A program made the position numbers and the translations under genes. This document shows positions 7,328 to 14,690 of a DNA stretch of 18,554 nt, piece by piece (positions within the stretch are counted from its first letter, which is position 1; every line of letters begins with the position of its first letter). Source of the DNA: JAJBWD01 sp041670885 (lineage in GTDB: Bacteria; Bacillota; Clostridia; Clostridiales; Clostridiaceae); contig JBAXYJ010000025.1 in NCBI GenBank assembly GCA_041670885.1, forward strand, positions 1 through 18,554, read 5' to 3'. Under the pieces are notes generated by a model that saw nothing but the letters and a program-made list of their open reading frames with translations, was not told the DNA's origin and searched no databases.

Positions 7328-7328
7328 C
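7313..7328 (+). repeat. REP-like copy, intergenic
   Basis: GGGACAGGTCTCAAC carries the core and part of the right arm. It directly abuts the activator-site motif and its right half is part of the TTGAGAC/GTCTCAA inverted repeat, so the repeat may have contributed to the regulatory region of the activator gene. Confidence 0.6.
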
Positions 7329-7339
7329 TTTGAATTACA

Positions 7340-7726
7340 TCAATTACCTTCATTATATATTTCAAGAATTAAATTTAGCAAAAACTTGTCTACTTCTTCT
7401 TTATTATTTAGATCTCCAGCAAAAACCACCTTAGTGTTATTTTTAATACATAATCTGTTTATTATTCTTATATTATTTGTAAACTCATCATATAAAGAAG
7501 TAATTCTGTATTCTTTCCCTATATATTCTAAACTGTTATATTTAACAAACATATCTTGTTTTTCTCTGTCCCTGGTACTGTCATTTAGAATCTGTCCCTG
7601 GTTAATTTCCAGTTTATAAATAAATAATTTTTTTCCAGATTTAATTAATTCGTCTATGATAAATAAATAATCCTGCTGGTCTGAGCTAATTATTATGTTT
7701 TTAAATACTTTTATTTCTTCTATCAA
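7340..7726 (-). CDS. Hypothetical protein, 128 residues
   Basis: I do not recognise a family. The start is TTG 7726, seven bases after AAAGGAG. The product is soluble, with hydrophobic beta-like strands alternating with charged stretches (KNIIISSDQQDYLFIIDELI, KVVFAGDLNNKEEVD). It lies upstream of the sigma-54 activator on the same strand with a gap of about 85 bases that holds the activator-site motif. Two copies of ACCAGGGACAGA (7563-7574 and 7592-7603, read on the minus strand) occur in its middle. They are read in different frames and encode Thr-Arg-Asp-Arg and Gln-Gly-Gln, so this part may derive from REP-like DNA. Confidence 0.65.
   Translation of the reverse strand: MIEEIKVFKNIIISSDQQDYLFIIDELIKSGKKLFIYKLEINQGQILNDSTRDREKQDMFVKYNSLEYIGKEYRITSLYDEFTNNIRIINRLCIKNNTKVVFAGDLNNKEEVDKFLLNLILEIYNEGN
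7563..7603 (-). repeat. Pair of REP-like cores inside the hypothetical gene
   Basis: Two identical ACCAGGGACAGA words on the minus strand lie 29 bases apart. One is followed by TTCTAAAT, similar to the TCTAAACC arm. The spacing is not a multiple of three, so the two are read in different frames. Confidence 0.5.
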
Positions 7727-7889
7727 TTAAATTCTCCTTTACAATTATTCTATTTACTAATATATATGACTGATTTTGTTATTTAATTAGTGAACAATTC
7801 AATTTAACTTATGATATTGCAGGAAATTTATGATTAATTTTAATTACTGATATATAATTAAGTAAGGATTTTATAGGAGAGTGATTTAA

Positions 7890-8939
7890 ATGCAAATTGT
7901 AAAAAGTAATTTTGGCAACCTAAGTGACGGCGGTCCAATATATAAGTACAAGCTTATAAATGATACTAACTCCTTTGTTAGTATAATTAATTATGGAGGT
8001 ATTATAAATGAAATATATGTACCGGATAAAGACGGCAAACTGGAAAATGTTGTCATAAGCCTGCCTAATCCTAAAGATTATGAAAATAATACTTGCTATT
8101 TTGGTGCAGCAGTTGGCAGAATTGCAGGCCGTATTTCAAATTCTTCTTTTAAAATAGATAATAATTTTTATACTTTGGAAAAAAATTGTGGAAAACATAG
8201 TCTTCACGGCGGATTTAAAGGTTTAAGCAGAGTAATATGGAATGTTAAGGAAATTAATCAATCTGATTTTATTGGTGTAGAACTTAGTTACTTCAGTAAG
8301 GACATGGAAAATGGGTTCCCCGGAAATATGAACATAAAGGTTCTTTACACCTTCAATAATAATAATGAGTTAAAAATATCCTATACTGCTGATACAGATA
8401 AAAAAACAATAATAAATATGACAAACCATAGTTATTTCAATTTAAGCGGAAATTACAAAGAGGATATATACTCCCATTACCTTACAATAAATGCGGATAA
8501 AATATTTGAGCTGGACCAGGATTTAATACCAACTGGAAATGTACTGTCTGTAGGTGGTACTCCCTTTGATTTCAGAAAGCCAAAAATGGTGGGGACAGGT
8601 ATAAACGAAGACAACCAGCAATTGAAAAATGGAAATGGCTACGATCATCCTTTCATATTAAATAAGGATAAAGATACAGAAATTTCTATTTGTGATAGAA
8701 AGAGCGGAAGAATATTAGAGATAACAACAGATCAGAAAAGCGTTGTATTATATACCGGAAATTCAATAACAAATAATTATACTTATTTTAACGGATTAAA
8801 GAGCAGGGACAGGTCCGCACTATGTTTAGAAACCCAGTACTATCCTGATGCAATTAATCAGAAAAACGTGCCTTCTAACATTCTAAATCCAGGTGAAACA
8901 TATAAGGCATCTACAACTTATCATTTTAAAATTATATAA
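7890..8939 (+). CDS. galM: Aldose 1-epimerase (mutarotase)
   Basis: Interconverts alpha and beta anomers of galactose or glucose in the cytoplasm, feeding the Leloir pathway. The 349 residues match the family. The expected active-site blocks are present: GAAVGRIAGRIS (Arg), KHSLHGGFKG (His), NMTNHSYFNLSG (His), NGYDHPFIL (Asp) and CLETQYYPD (catalytic Glu). ATG 7890 follows AGGAGAG. No other galactose gene is nearby, so this is a lone copy. Two segments are encoded by REP-like copies: MVGTGIN after DFRKPK (8588-8606) and SRDRSA before LCLETQ (8803-8816). Both are in loops that vary between family members, and activity is probably kept. Confidence 0.95.
   Translation: MQIVKSNFGNLSDGGPIYKYKLINDTNSFVSIINYGGIINEIYVPDKDGKLENVVISLPNPKDYENNTCYFGAAVGRIAGRISNSSFKIDNNFYTLEKNCGKHSLHGGFKGLSRVIWNVKEINQSDFIGVELSYFSKDMENGFPGNMNIKVLYTFNNNNELKISYTADTDKKTIINMTNHSYFNLSGNYKEDIYSHYLTINADKIFELDQDLIPTGNVLSVGGTPFDFRKPKMVGTGINEDNQQLKNGNGYDHPFILNKDKDTEISICDRKSGRILEITTDQKSVVLYTGNSITNNYTYFNGLKSRDRSALCLETQYYPDAINQKNVPSNILNPGETYKASTTYHFKII
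8588..8606 (+). repeat. REP-like copy inside galM (first)
   Basis: GGTGGGGACAGGTATAAAC matches the intergenic consensus GTTGGGGACAGGTCTAAAC at 17 of 19 positions. It is read as Val-Gly-Thr-Gly-Ile-Asn. Confidence 0.65.
8803..8816 (+). repeat. REP-like copy inside galM (second)
   Basis: GCAGGGACAGGTCC is the core plus the TCC of the intergenic palindrome. It is read as Ser-Arg-Asp-Arg-Ser, a different frame from the first galM copy. Confidence 0.55.
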
Positions 8940-8963
8940 GCAATTGCATTAATCTTTAATCAT

Positions 8964-8988
8964 AAAGGACCGTTTGGGTCCTTTTTTA
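8964..8988 (+). terminator. Terminator after galM
   Basis: AAAGGACC (8964-8971) pairs with GGTCCTTT (8977-8984) around GTTTG, followed by more T. It starts about 25 bases after the galM stop. Confidence 0.88.
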
Positions 8989-9145
8989 AGTAAAATTATC
9001 CTGATACATTTGATAATTCTCTAAAAAACTTAATTTAGTAGATATGGTTTTTATTTATTAAATAATATAAATTTTATTTTTTAAAGAAATTATATATTAT
9101 TGTGTATATTATTAATAATATTGGCTAATACTTATTTAATGTAAG

Positions 9146-9269
9146 CGAGGCTCTATCGATAATATAATTTATAACCACATCTGAATGTAAAATTGAATAT
9201 AGAAATAATCCTTTCTCCTGCTTAAAGGAGTAAGGATGCCAAATTTTATTTTGTGTAGATTCAGCCTCG
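9146..9269 (+). other. 124-nt nested imperfect palindrome directly upstream of RAYT
   Basis: Four stems nest in one rod: CGAGGCT/AGCCTCG (9146-9152 with 9263-9269), CACA/TGTG (9176-9179 with 9252-9255), TAAAATT/AATTTTA (9188-9194 with 9242-9248), and a tip of 11 pairs with one T/T mismatch, ATCCTTTCTCCT (9208-9219) with AGGAGTAAGGAT (9226-9237), around GCTTAA. TTTTAT follows the last arm. It could be a transposon end recognised by the RAYT enzyme, a structured RNA, or a leader with a terminator. The 155 bases before it (8991-9145) show nothing I recognise. Confidence 0.6.
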
Positions 9270-9312
9270 TTTTATATATTAGGTAACGATGATATTATAT
9301 TCGGAGGATGTC

Positions 9313-10281
9313 ATGGCAAGAAAGGCAAGATTAAAACTAGCTAATGCTATATATCACATATATCAGCACGGGATGTATGAGATAAATTTATTCAATGATG
9401 ATCAGGACAAAGAATACTTTCTTTATCTAATAAAAAAATACAAATATATATATAAGGTTAAAATTTTCGCATATTGTATTATGACTACCCATTTTCATAT
9501 TCTGATTAATCCAAATTGTGCAGATATAAGCAAGGTAATGCATTCGATAAATCAATGTTATGCACAGTACTATAATAAAAAATACAAAAGAAAAGGGCAT
9601 GTTTTTTCCAGCAGATTCGAAAGTAAGATAGCCCATGACAATAAAGGTATATTAATTATGTCCGCATATATCCATAATAATCCTAAGGATATAGAAAGTT
9701 ATACAAGGAGAGTTGAGGAATATCCCTTTTCATCTTTTGGAATATATGCAAATAAGTTTAAAGATAAATATCAAATAATTGATCAAGATTTTTTGCTTAA
9801 TTATTATTACCAGGGAAATGAATTCTACAAAAATATTAACAAGACTAAAGAAACCTATTGTATGTTTATAAAGAAGCTTTATCCAAGTCATTATGATGAC
9901 TTTTCCTTTGATAAATTAGTTAAAGTTAGTGAAGATATTATTGAATCACAAATCAAAGATAAGTTTGTAATAAATGAAAATTCTTTTGGAATTAATAATT
10001 CTTTTAATAAGGATAGATTTGATGATGTTAAAAGAGACATGGACCCAGCTAAAATTATTGATAAGTTATCTAAACATCCTTATTTTGCAAAAAAAGATAC
10101 AATATATAAATCTATTTGTATTTTTATTATAAGATGTTTATCTAACATATCCTATTCTGATGCTGCTGTCTACTTTAATAATATATCTCCATCTTATTTA
10201 TCCAGACTTTGCAATAAAGGCTACGATTTGATGACTACTAATACAAATTATGAAAAAATTATAGATAGTTTCATATGTTAG
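9313..10281 (+). CDS. REP-associated tyrosine transposase (RAYT), Y1/HUH family
   Basis: This domesticated relative of IS200/IS605 transposases is a single-strand DNA endonuclease that nicks at hairpins. The N terminus MARKARLK...AIYHIYQHGM is the RAYT signature. YCIMTTHFHILINP carries the HUH pair His60/His62. The Tyr-rich helix CYAQYYNKKYKRKGHVFSSRF should hold the nucleophilic Tyr. I chose ATG 9313, seven bases after GGAGG, over the upstream in-frame ATG 9289. After about residue 150 a long extension follows, ending in a helix-turn-helix-like block (SYSDAAVYFNNISPSYLSRL) that recalls the DnaA C-terminal type domains known fused to Firmicute RAYTs. It stands alone, with no partner gene and no typical IS ends except the palindrome upstream. 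Its stop overlaps that of a convergent pseudogene. Confidence 0.88.
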   Translation: MARKARLKLANAIYHIYQHGMYEINLFNDDQDKEYFLYLIKKYKYIYKVKIFAYCIMTTHFHILINPNCADISKVMHSINQCYAQYYNKKYKRKGHVFSSRFESKIAHDNKGILIMSAYIHNNPKDIESYTRRVEEYPFSSFGIYANKFKDKYQIIDQDFLLNYYYQGNEFYKNINKTKETYCMFIKKLYPSHYDDFSFDKLVKVSEDIIESQIKDKFVINENSFGINNSFNKDRFDDVKRDMDPAKIIDKLSKHPYFAKKDTIYKSICIFIIRCLSNISYSDAAVYFNNISPSYLSRLCNKGYDLMTTNTNYEKIIDSFIC

Positions 10282-10890
10282 CTTATTGAAAATCTAGCAT
10301 ATAAACTAATTAAAACTATAGCAGCTAAAACAACTTGTATTATATTTATAATCTTTCAAGCAAAAATTAAAAAGATGCTATAAGTCCAAATATCAAGTAA
10401 ATACTATTATATATTTAAGTTTTATTGCTTCCAATTTTTTCACTGCCAATATCCAGGTATAATTGCCAGCAAATGCAGATTGCAAATACACCTGAAAATA
10501 TGATACTTAACCAGGCTACTGCAGGTATTGTAGTAATGTTATACTTAATTACCTGTTTAAATGATATAGGTATAGATAAAGAGTTGTAATTGCCAAAAAT
10601 ATGTCATAAGTTTACAATTTGTATATTTAAAGGATAACTTTTTTGAAACAACTGTATAAATGCCATAGCATACTTCAGCAATAAATATTAAAAGAGCACT
10701 AAAGCGTATTCTTTTGATAAGCTGAGTTTATTCCCAGAGCCCCATATAACAATTATTACTCCAATAATTGTTAATAACCTAAAAATAAGAATTTTAAATT
10801 CATTGCCTCCTTTAAAATGAATATAATTATTATTAAAACGATTAATGGCATCAAACTCATTGACAAAGCCACAATACCTGCTGTAGAACC
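10278..10890 (-). pseudogene. Degraded DMT/EamA-family transporter
   Basis: Read on the minus strand and changing frame several times, the stretch gives pieces of an EamA drug/metabolite transporter in the correct order: STAGIVALSMSLMPLIVL, LLTIIGVIIVIWGSGNK, a repeat-two helix FIAEVCYGIYTVVSKKLS, AWLSIIFSGVFAI, KIGSNKT and finally a last helix VVLAAIVLISLYARFS. Stops interrupt it after ALVLF, YIYTYII-like and GSNKT pieces. The N-terminal helices are missing at the right, near 10890. Its final TAA (10280-10278) overlaps the TAG of the RAYT gene. This explains the 646-base gap between RAYT and the next gene. Confidence 0.82.
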
Positions 10891-10927
10891 TTACTAATTA
10901 CATTTTTAAGCAAAAAGGAGTTATTAA

Positions 10928-11797
10928 ATGGGAACCGGTAGTAAAATTGAGAATGGAAAGATAGAACTGAAAATCAAAAGAAAACTTTTTAACTTCTTTA
11001 ATAACAAAACTCCTAAAGAACCTGTACTTCAAACTGTATTATTTTTTGTGATTTTATTGCTGTTTATTAATTATTGCTATATTAAACCTAAGACATCAGT
11101 TACAAAAAATTTTATCACATTAATGAATAAAGGAAGTATTAATGATATATCCAAATTAACTACAGATTGTACCTTATATAGTAATCAACAACTAAATGAA
11201 GCTATAAAAAAGGAATATTTAAGGCAATTATCCTACATAATTCAGGTAAATAAATTAAGTAATACTAATAATTTCTTTATAAGACTTACAGATAACACAA
11301 GTTTTACTTTTGATTTAAATGTTGATAATGCTTATTATGGTAGTTTAACTAAAAATTTAATTTTTGTAAAAGATAAAGGAACATATAAATTAGATACCAA
11401 TGCATATATTAAAAAAGTTTCTACTGGCAGCATAAATAATAAAACTCAAATAGAAAAAAAACTTCTAATGAGGCATTTATTATACTGTTATCAATACTAT
11501 TTAGATGATTATATTAACAGAGGGAATACTGGTGTATTTCGTTTTATAGAAAAAGACAGCAGCTTATATAAATACGTAGCTAAGCTAAAAATAGATAACT
11601 CAGATTTAAGCCAAAATACAGCATCTGCTGAATTCAATGATATAAAATTTAATAATAATTCTGCTACCATTAAGGTATATGAAACCATAAGGCAGAACAA
11701 GGGAAAAATAATTAGTTTAAAAAAGCAAAATTATTCTTTTCAGGCTATAAATATTAACGGCCGCTGGTTATTAGATGATTATAATATTCAAAGTTAA
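10928..11797 (+). CDS. Membrane-anchored protein of unknown function
   Basis: A 289-residue product. A charged cytoplasmic N terminus (about 34 residues, Lys-rich) is followed by one membrane segment (about 35-53, TVLFFVILLLFINY), then an outside part of about 235 residues. The outside part seems to contain two NTF2-like or TcaA-like units: the first ends with GTYKLDTNAYIKKV and the last with AININGRWLLDDYNIQ, a typical final strand of such folds. ATG 10928 follows AAAAAGGAG at good spacing. It has its own terminator and no operon partner. I cannot name a function. A role in envelope sensing or stress, as for TcaA-like proteins, is only a guess. Confidence 0.75.
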   Translation: MGTGSKIENGKIELKIKRKLFNFFNNKTPKEPVLQTVLFFVILLLFINYCYIKPKTSVTKNFITLMNKGSINDISKLTTDCTLYSNQQLNEAIKKEYLRQLSYIIQVNKLSNTNNFFIRLTDNTSFTFDLNVDNAYYGSLTKNLIFVKDKGTYKLDTNAYIKKVSTGSINNKTQIEKKLLMRHLLYCYQYYLDDYINRGNTGVFRFIEKDSSLYKYVAKLKIDNSDLSQNTASAEFNDIKFNNNSATIKVYETIRQNKGKIISLKKQNYSFQAININGRWLLDDYNIQS

Positions 11798-11821
11798 TGC
11801 TATCCCCATCAATTAATATAT

Positions 11822-11861
11822 AGAGAACCTACATTCGCAAAAAAATGTAGGTTCTCTTTAT
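11822..11861. terminator. Bidirectional terminator between convergent genes
   Basis: A 14-bp perfect stem, AGAGAACCTACATT (11822-11835) with AATGTAGGTTCTCT (11844-11857), is followed on the plus strand by TTATTT. It serves the plus-strand membrane protein gene and possibly the minus-strand metallopeptidase gene. Confidence 0.85.
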
Positions 11862-11928
11862 TTATGTATAATTTGGTATTATGCCATAATATATTACTCT
11901 GCTGCTTTAATTTTTCTTTTACTTTAGT

Positions 11929-12618
11929 CTATAAATAATAGTTGACCCCATTTTGTTTGAGGTACTTTCTTGTCTCTATATAATCAGGAATTATCTCTTC
12001 TACTTTTCCCCAAAATTCTTTTGAATGGTTAAAATGAATTAAGTGGCAAAGCTCATGTACTATAACGTAGTCTACAACATGATGAGGCATCATAATTAAT
12101 CTCATGTTAAAATTTAAATTTTTCTTTGTGCTGCAGCTGCCCCATAAAGTCTTCTGATTTTTTATGCTGATTTTATCTGATCTAACCCCAATAACATTCT
12201 GATAATAATTTACTCTTTCCTTAATGTAATAACCTGCCTGAGCTTTATACCATTTTATTAAAACGTCTTTTACATCTTTACTATACTTACACTTTATATT
12301 AATTGTATTATCTGATTTATCGATAAGAACAAAATCATTGTGCCCAATATGTACTTTTAAGGTGTATACCTGTCCCTGATAGAAAAACACCTCTCCATCT
12401 TTATATAACCGAACTTTTGTATTTATACTAGCTTCATTTAGTTCATTTATTATCCAAACTTGGTTCCTTATAATAAAATCCAATAATTTTTTATTATTTA
12501 TACCAAATGGTGATCTGATTTCTATACTATCCTGTGAAACAATCCTCAAATATACAGTTTTTCTGCGGCTATACTTAATTTCAACAGATATTGGTTTGTT
12601 ATTTATTTTAATAATCAT
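11929..12618 (-). CDS. YgjP-like zinc metallopeptidase domain protein (DUF45/SprT-like)
   Basis: The catalytic motif VIVHELCHLIHFNHSKEFW gives the HExxH zinc site with the third His four residues on. The block WGSCSTKKNLNFNMRLIMMP is typical of the M48-related YgjP family. The N-terminal part (IKYSRRKTVYLRI) is the usual beta-rich lead-in. About 229 residues, normal for the family. I chose ATG 12618 because GAGG lies six bases upstream. The frame extends to a TTG at 12636. The substrate of the family is not known to me. At 12361-12376 the gene carries GGGACAGGTATACACC (minus strand), coding Gln-Gly-Gln-Val-Tyr where relatives usually have Leu-Gly-Lys/Arg-x-Tyr, a likely REP-like copy. Confidence 0.9.
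   Translation of the reverse strand: MIIKINNKPISVEIKYSRRKTVYLRIVSQDSIEIRSPFGINNKKLLDFIIRNQVWIINELNEASINTKVRLYKDGEVFFYQGQVYTLKVHIGHNDFVLIDKSDNTINIKCKYSKDVKDVLIKWYKAQAGYYIKERVNYYQNVIGVRSDKISIKNQKTLWGSCSTKKNLNFNMRLIMMPHHVVDYVIVHELCHLIHFNHSKEFWGKVEEIIPDYIETRKYLKQNGVNYYL
12361..12376 (-). repeat. REP-like copy inside the YgjP-like gene
   Basis: GGGACAGGTATACACC on the minus strand resembles the first galM copy (GGGACAGGTATAAAC). It is read in a third frame as Gly-Gln-Val-Tyr-Thr. Confidence 0.5.
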
Positions 12619-12842
12619 TTTCAACCTCATATACAATTCCTAATTTAATCAATTTATATTTTTGTTATTATACAGTAAAATTATCAGGATAACCTATAAA
12701 GATACAATGCTTAAAATATTATACCAGATTTACTATAACTCTGTATTATATAATTTTTTATCATACAGTTTACAATATAGCTTTACTATGATGCATTAAT
12801 ATGTTAGCATACATAAATGAAGTTATTTCTTAGGGGGTTATC

Positions 12843-13772
12843 ATGAAAAAGATCATATTACCATTAATATCAATGTTAATAGTCTCTATTTCGTTATTTG
12901 CTTATATTAAAATAAATTCATTAAAATATGATTATAATTTTAAAAAGGGTAATGTATTTCTTGCTCAGAAAAATTACAGCAATGCTTTAAAATCATATAA
13001 GGAAGCTTCCTCCTTTAAGAATAATTCAGATATAGAAGATAAAATAAAGACTTCTGCTCAATTAATTAGAGATGAGATTAAATATAATTCTGCAATAAAT
13101 CTTATGAAAAATAAAGAATATGATAAGGCTATTGAAATCTTTAGCTCGATTAGTAATTTTGAGGATGCGAATAATAAAAGGCAAGAATGTATATCTCTGA
13201 TTTCCAGGGAAAAAGTAATTGAAGCTAAAAATTATATAGATAAACTTAACTTTCAGCAAGCTAAAATTATATTGCAGAATGTTCTTTCTTTAGATAGCCA
13301 GAATACCGAAGCAAAAAATCTTATGGAATCTTGTGATTACAGTATACAAGGTCAATTTCATGAAAGTAAAAGCAAAGATTTATTAAAGACAATCAGAGGG
13401 GTATATAAGCTATTAGTTGACTTAGAATATCAACATGTTTATGTTTATAAAAATAATAAACTAATAAAAACAATGTTATGTTCTTCAGGTATGGCAGGAT
13501 ATGAAACACCAGAAGGCAAATTTAAAATTACTGACAGAGGAAATTACTTTTACAGCGATAAATATGAAGAAGGAGCCTATTACTGGGTAAGATTTCATGG
13601 CGCTTATCTATTTCATTCTATTCCTTGTGATAAAAGCGGTAATATCATCCAAAGTGAGTTGGACAAGCTAGGCATAAAGGCTTCCCATGGCTGTATCAGA
13701 TTATCAATGGAAGATGCTAAATGGGTATATGAAAACATACCAAAAAATATTTCCAGGGCGTTAATATATTAA
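12843..13772 (+). CDS. L,D-transpeptidase (YkuD) with TPR-like N-terminal region
   Basis: Makes 3-3 crosslinks in peptidoglycan or attaches proteins to it, outside the membrane. The 309 residues start with a signal anchor (5-24, IILPLISMLIVSISLFAY). Two or three TPR-like helical repeats follow (KGNVFLAQKNYSNALKSYKE, NLMKNKEYDKAIEIFSSISN). The YkuD domain runs from about 180, with LVDLEYQHVYVY, YETPEGKFKI, YLFHSIP and the catalytic ASHGCIRL (His282, Cys284). ATG 12843 follows AGGGGG. It is a single gene. TPR plus YkuD is a common clostridial arrangement. Confidence 0.92.
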   Translation: MKKIILPLISMLIVSISLFAYIKINSLKYDYNFKKGNVFLAQKNYSNALKSYKEASSFKNNSDIEDKIKTSAQLIRDEIKYNSAINLMKNKEYDKAIEIFSSISNFEDANNKRQECISLISREKVIEAKNYIDKLNFQQAKIILQNVLSLDSQNTEAKNLMESCDYSIQGQFHESKSKDLLKTIRGVYKLLVDLEYQHVYVYKNNKLIKTMLCSSGMAGYETPEGKFKITDRGNYFYSDKYEEGAYYWVRFHGAYLFHSIPCDKSGNIIQSELDKLGIKASHGCIRLSMEDAKWVYENIPKNISRALIY

Positions 13773-13863
13773 ATGAATTGTACAGCAAAATAATTCATTT
13801 ATTATATTAAGTTAATAGTACCGTGATATGTTTTTCACTAATAATTCTATGTAAGTAATAATA

Positions 13864-13903
13864 TTGACGAATTAAATCACCTAATTTATAATTGATATAT
13901 CAA
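13864..13903 (+). promoter_or_regulatory. Promoter of the GntR gene with overlapping palindrome
   Basis: TTGACG (13864-13869) and a perfect TATAAT (13887-13892) are 17 bases apart. The perfect 12-bp palindrome TTGATATATCAA (13892-13903) begins on the last base of the -10 and covers the start of transcription, an ideal place for autorepression by the GntR protein encoded next. Confidence 0.7.
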
Positions 13904-13982
13904 GATTATATTTGGTTTATATCAGCTTTCCCAATTCATTTATTATGAAATTTCAAATTTAACAATAAAAGAGGGGATAAAT

Positions 13983-14618
13983 TTGGAAGGTTCCAGTGAA
14001 TATATTTATAAGGAATTAAAAAGAAGAATAATTGATCTTCAATATAAGCCAGGAGAGCTTATTAACGAGAAGGATTTAGTAGAGGAGTTTAAGGTTTCCA
14101 GAACACCTATAAGAGAAGCTCTGCTAAAACTTTCCGAAAAAAACTGGGTTAATTTCATACCAAGAGTTGGTATTTATGTATCTCAGATAGATCTTAAACA
14201 TATAAAAAATGCATATGAAGTAAAAAAGAGCCTGGAAGCATTGGCATCTGAACTTGCTTCTGTAAGAGCAACAGATGCTGAAATAAAAGACATATTAACT
14301 ATAGTTAAAGAAATGGAAAGCTATGATACAAAAACTGAGTATTCAAAAATAATTCAGGCTGACCAGGTATTTCATAAGAGAATAGCTGAAATCTCAAAAA
14401 ACGAGCTGTTGACTTCATTATCGGAAGATGTAAACTCTGAAATAGCCAGGTTTCTTCTCCATATCAGGTACGTAATAGATGATCCTCAGTGGTTTCATCA
14501 TTCACTGCAAGGTATTGCTTATGCAATCAGGGATAGAGACCCTAAAAAAGCAAACATAGAAGCTCAAAACCATTCTGATGCATTTCTGATTAAACTTACA
14601 AAGATGTTTTTCTGTTAA
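13983..14618 (+). CDS. GntR-family transcriptional regulator, FCD (FadR) subfamily
   Basis: A cytoplasmic DNA-binding regulator of 211 residues. The N-terminal winged helix spans about 8-68, with LVEEFKVSRTPIREALLKL as recognition region. The C-terminal FCD domain is all-helical, with a likely metal-binding set Asp-x3-His (DQVFH) plus His in FHHSLQ and NHSDAF, which in relatives binds a carboxylic-acid ligand. The start is TTG 13983 about eight bases after GAGGGG. The next gene is convergent, so its target genes other than itself are not evident. Members of the family usually control sugar-acid or organic-acid use, and the ligand here is unknown. Confidence 0.92.
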   Translation: MEGSSEYIYKELKRRIIDLQYKPGELINEKDLVEEFKVSRTPIREALLKLSEKNWVNFIPRVGIYVSQIDLKHIKNAYEVKKSLEALASELASVRATDAEIKDILTIVKEMESYDTKTEYSKIIQADQVFHKRIAEISKNELLTSLSEDVNSEIARFLLHIRYVIDDPQWFHHSLQGIAYAIRDRDPKKANIEAQNHSDAFLIKLTKMFFC

Positions 14619-14660
14619 CAGCTGCCGTAAGCTAAATAAATTTAAATTATAAAAACAAAA

Positions 14661-14690
14661 ATTAAAGCGATCACAATGATCGCTTTTAAT
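14661..14690. terminator. Bidirectional terminator between gntR and hydrolase genes
   Basis: ATTAAAGCGATCA (14661-14673) pairs with TGATCGCTTTTAAT (14678-14690), with A/T runs on both sides. Its right edge includes the stop codon of the minus-strand hydrolase gene at 14686-14688. Confidence 0.8.
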
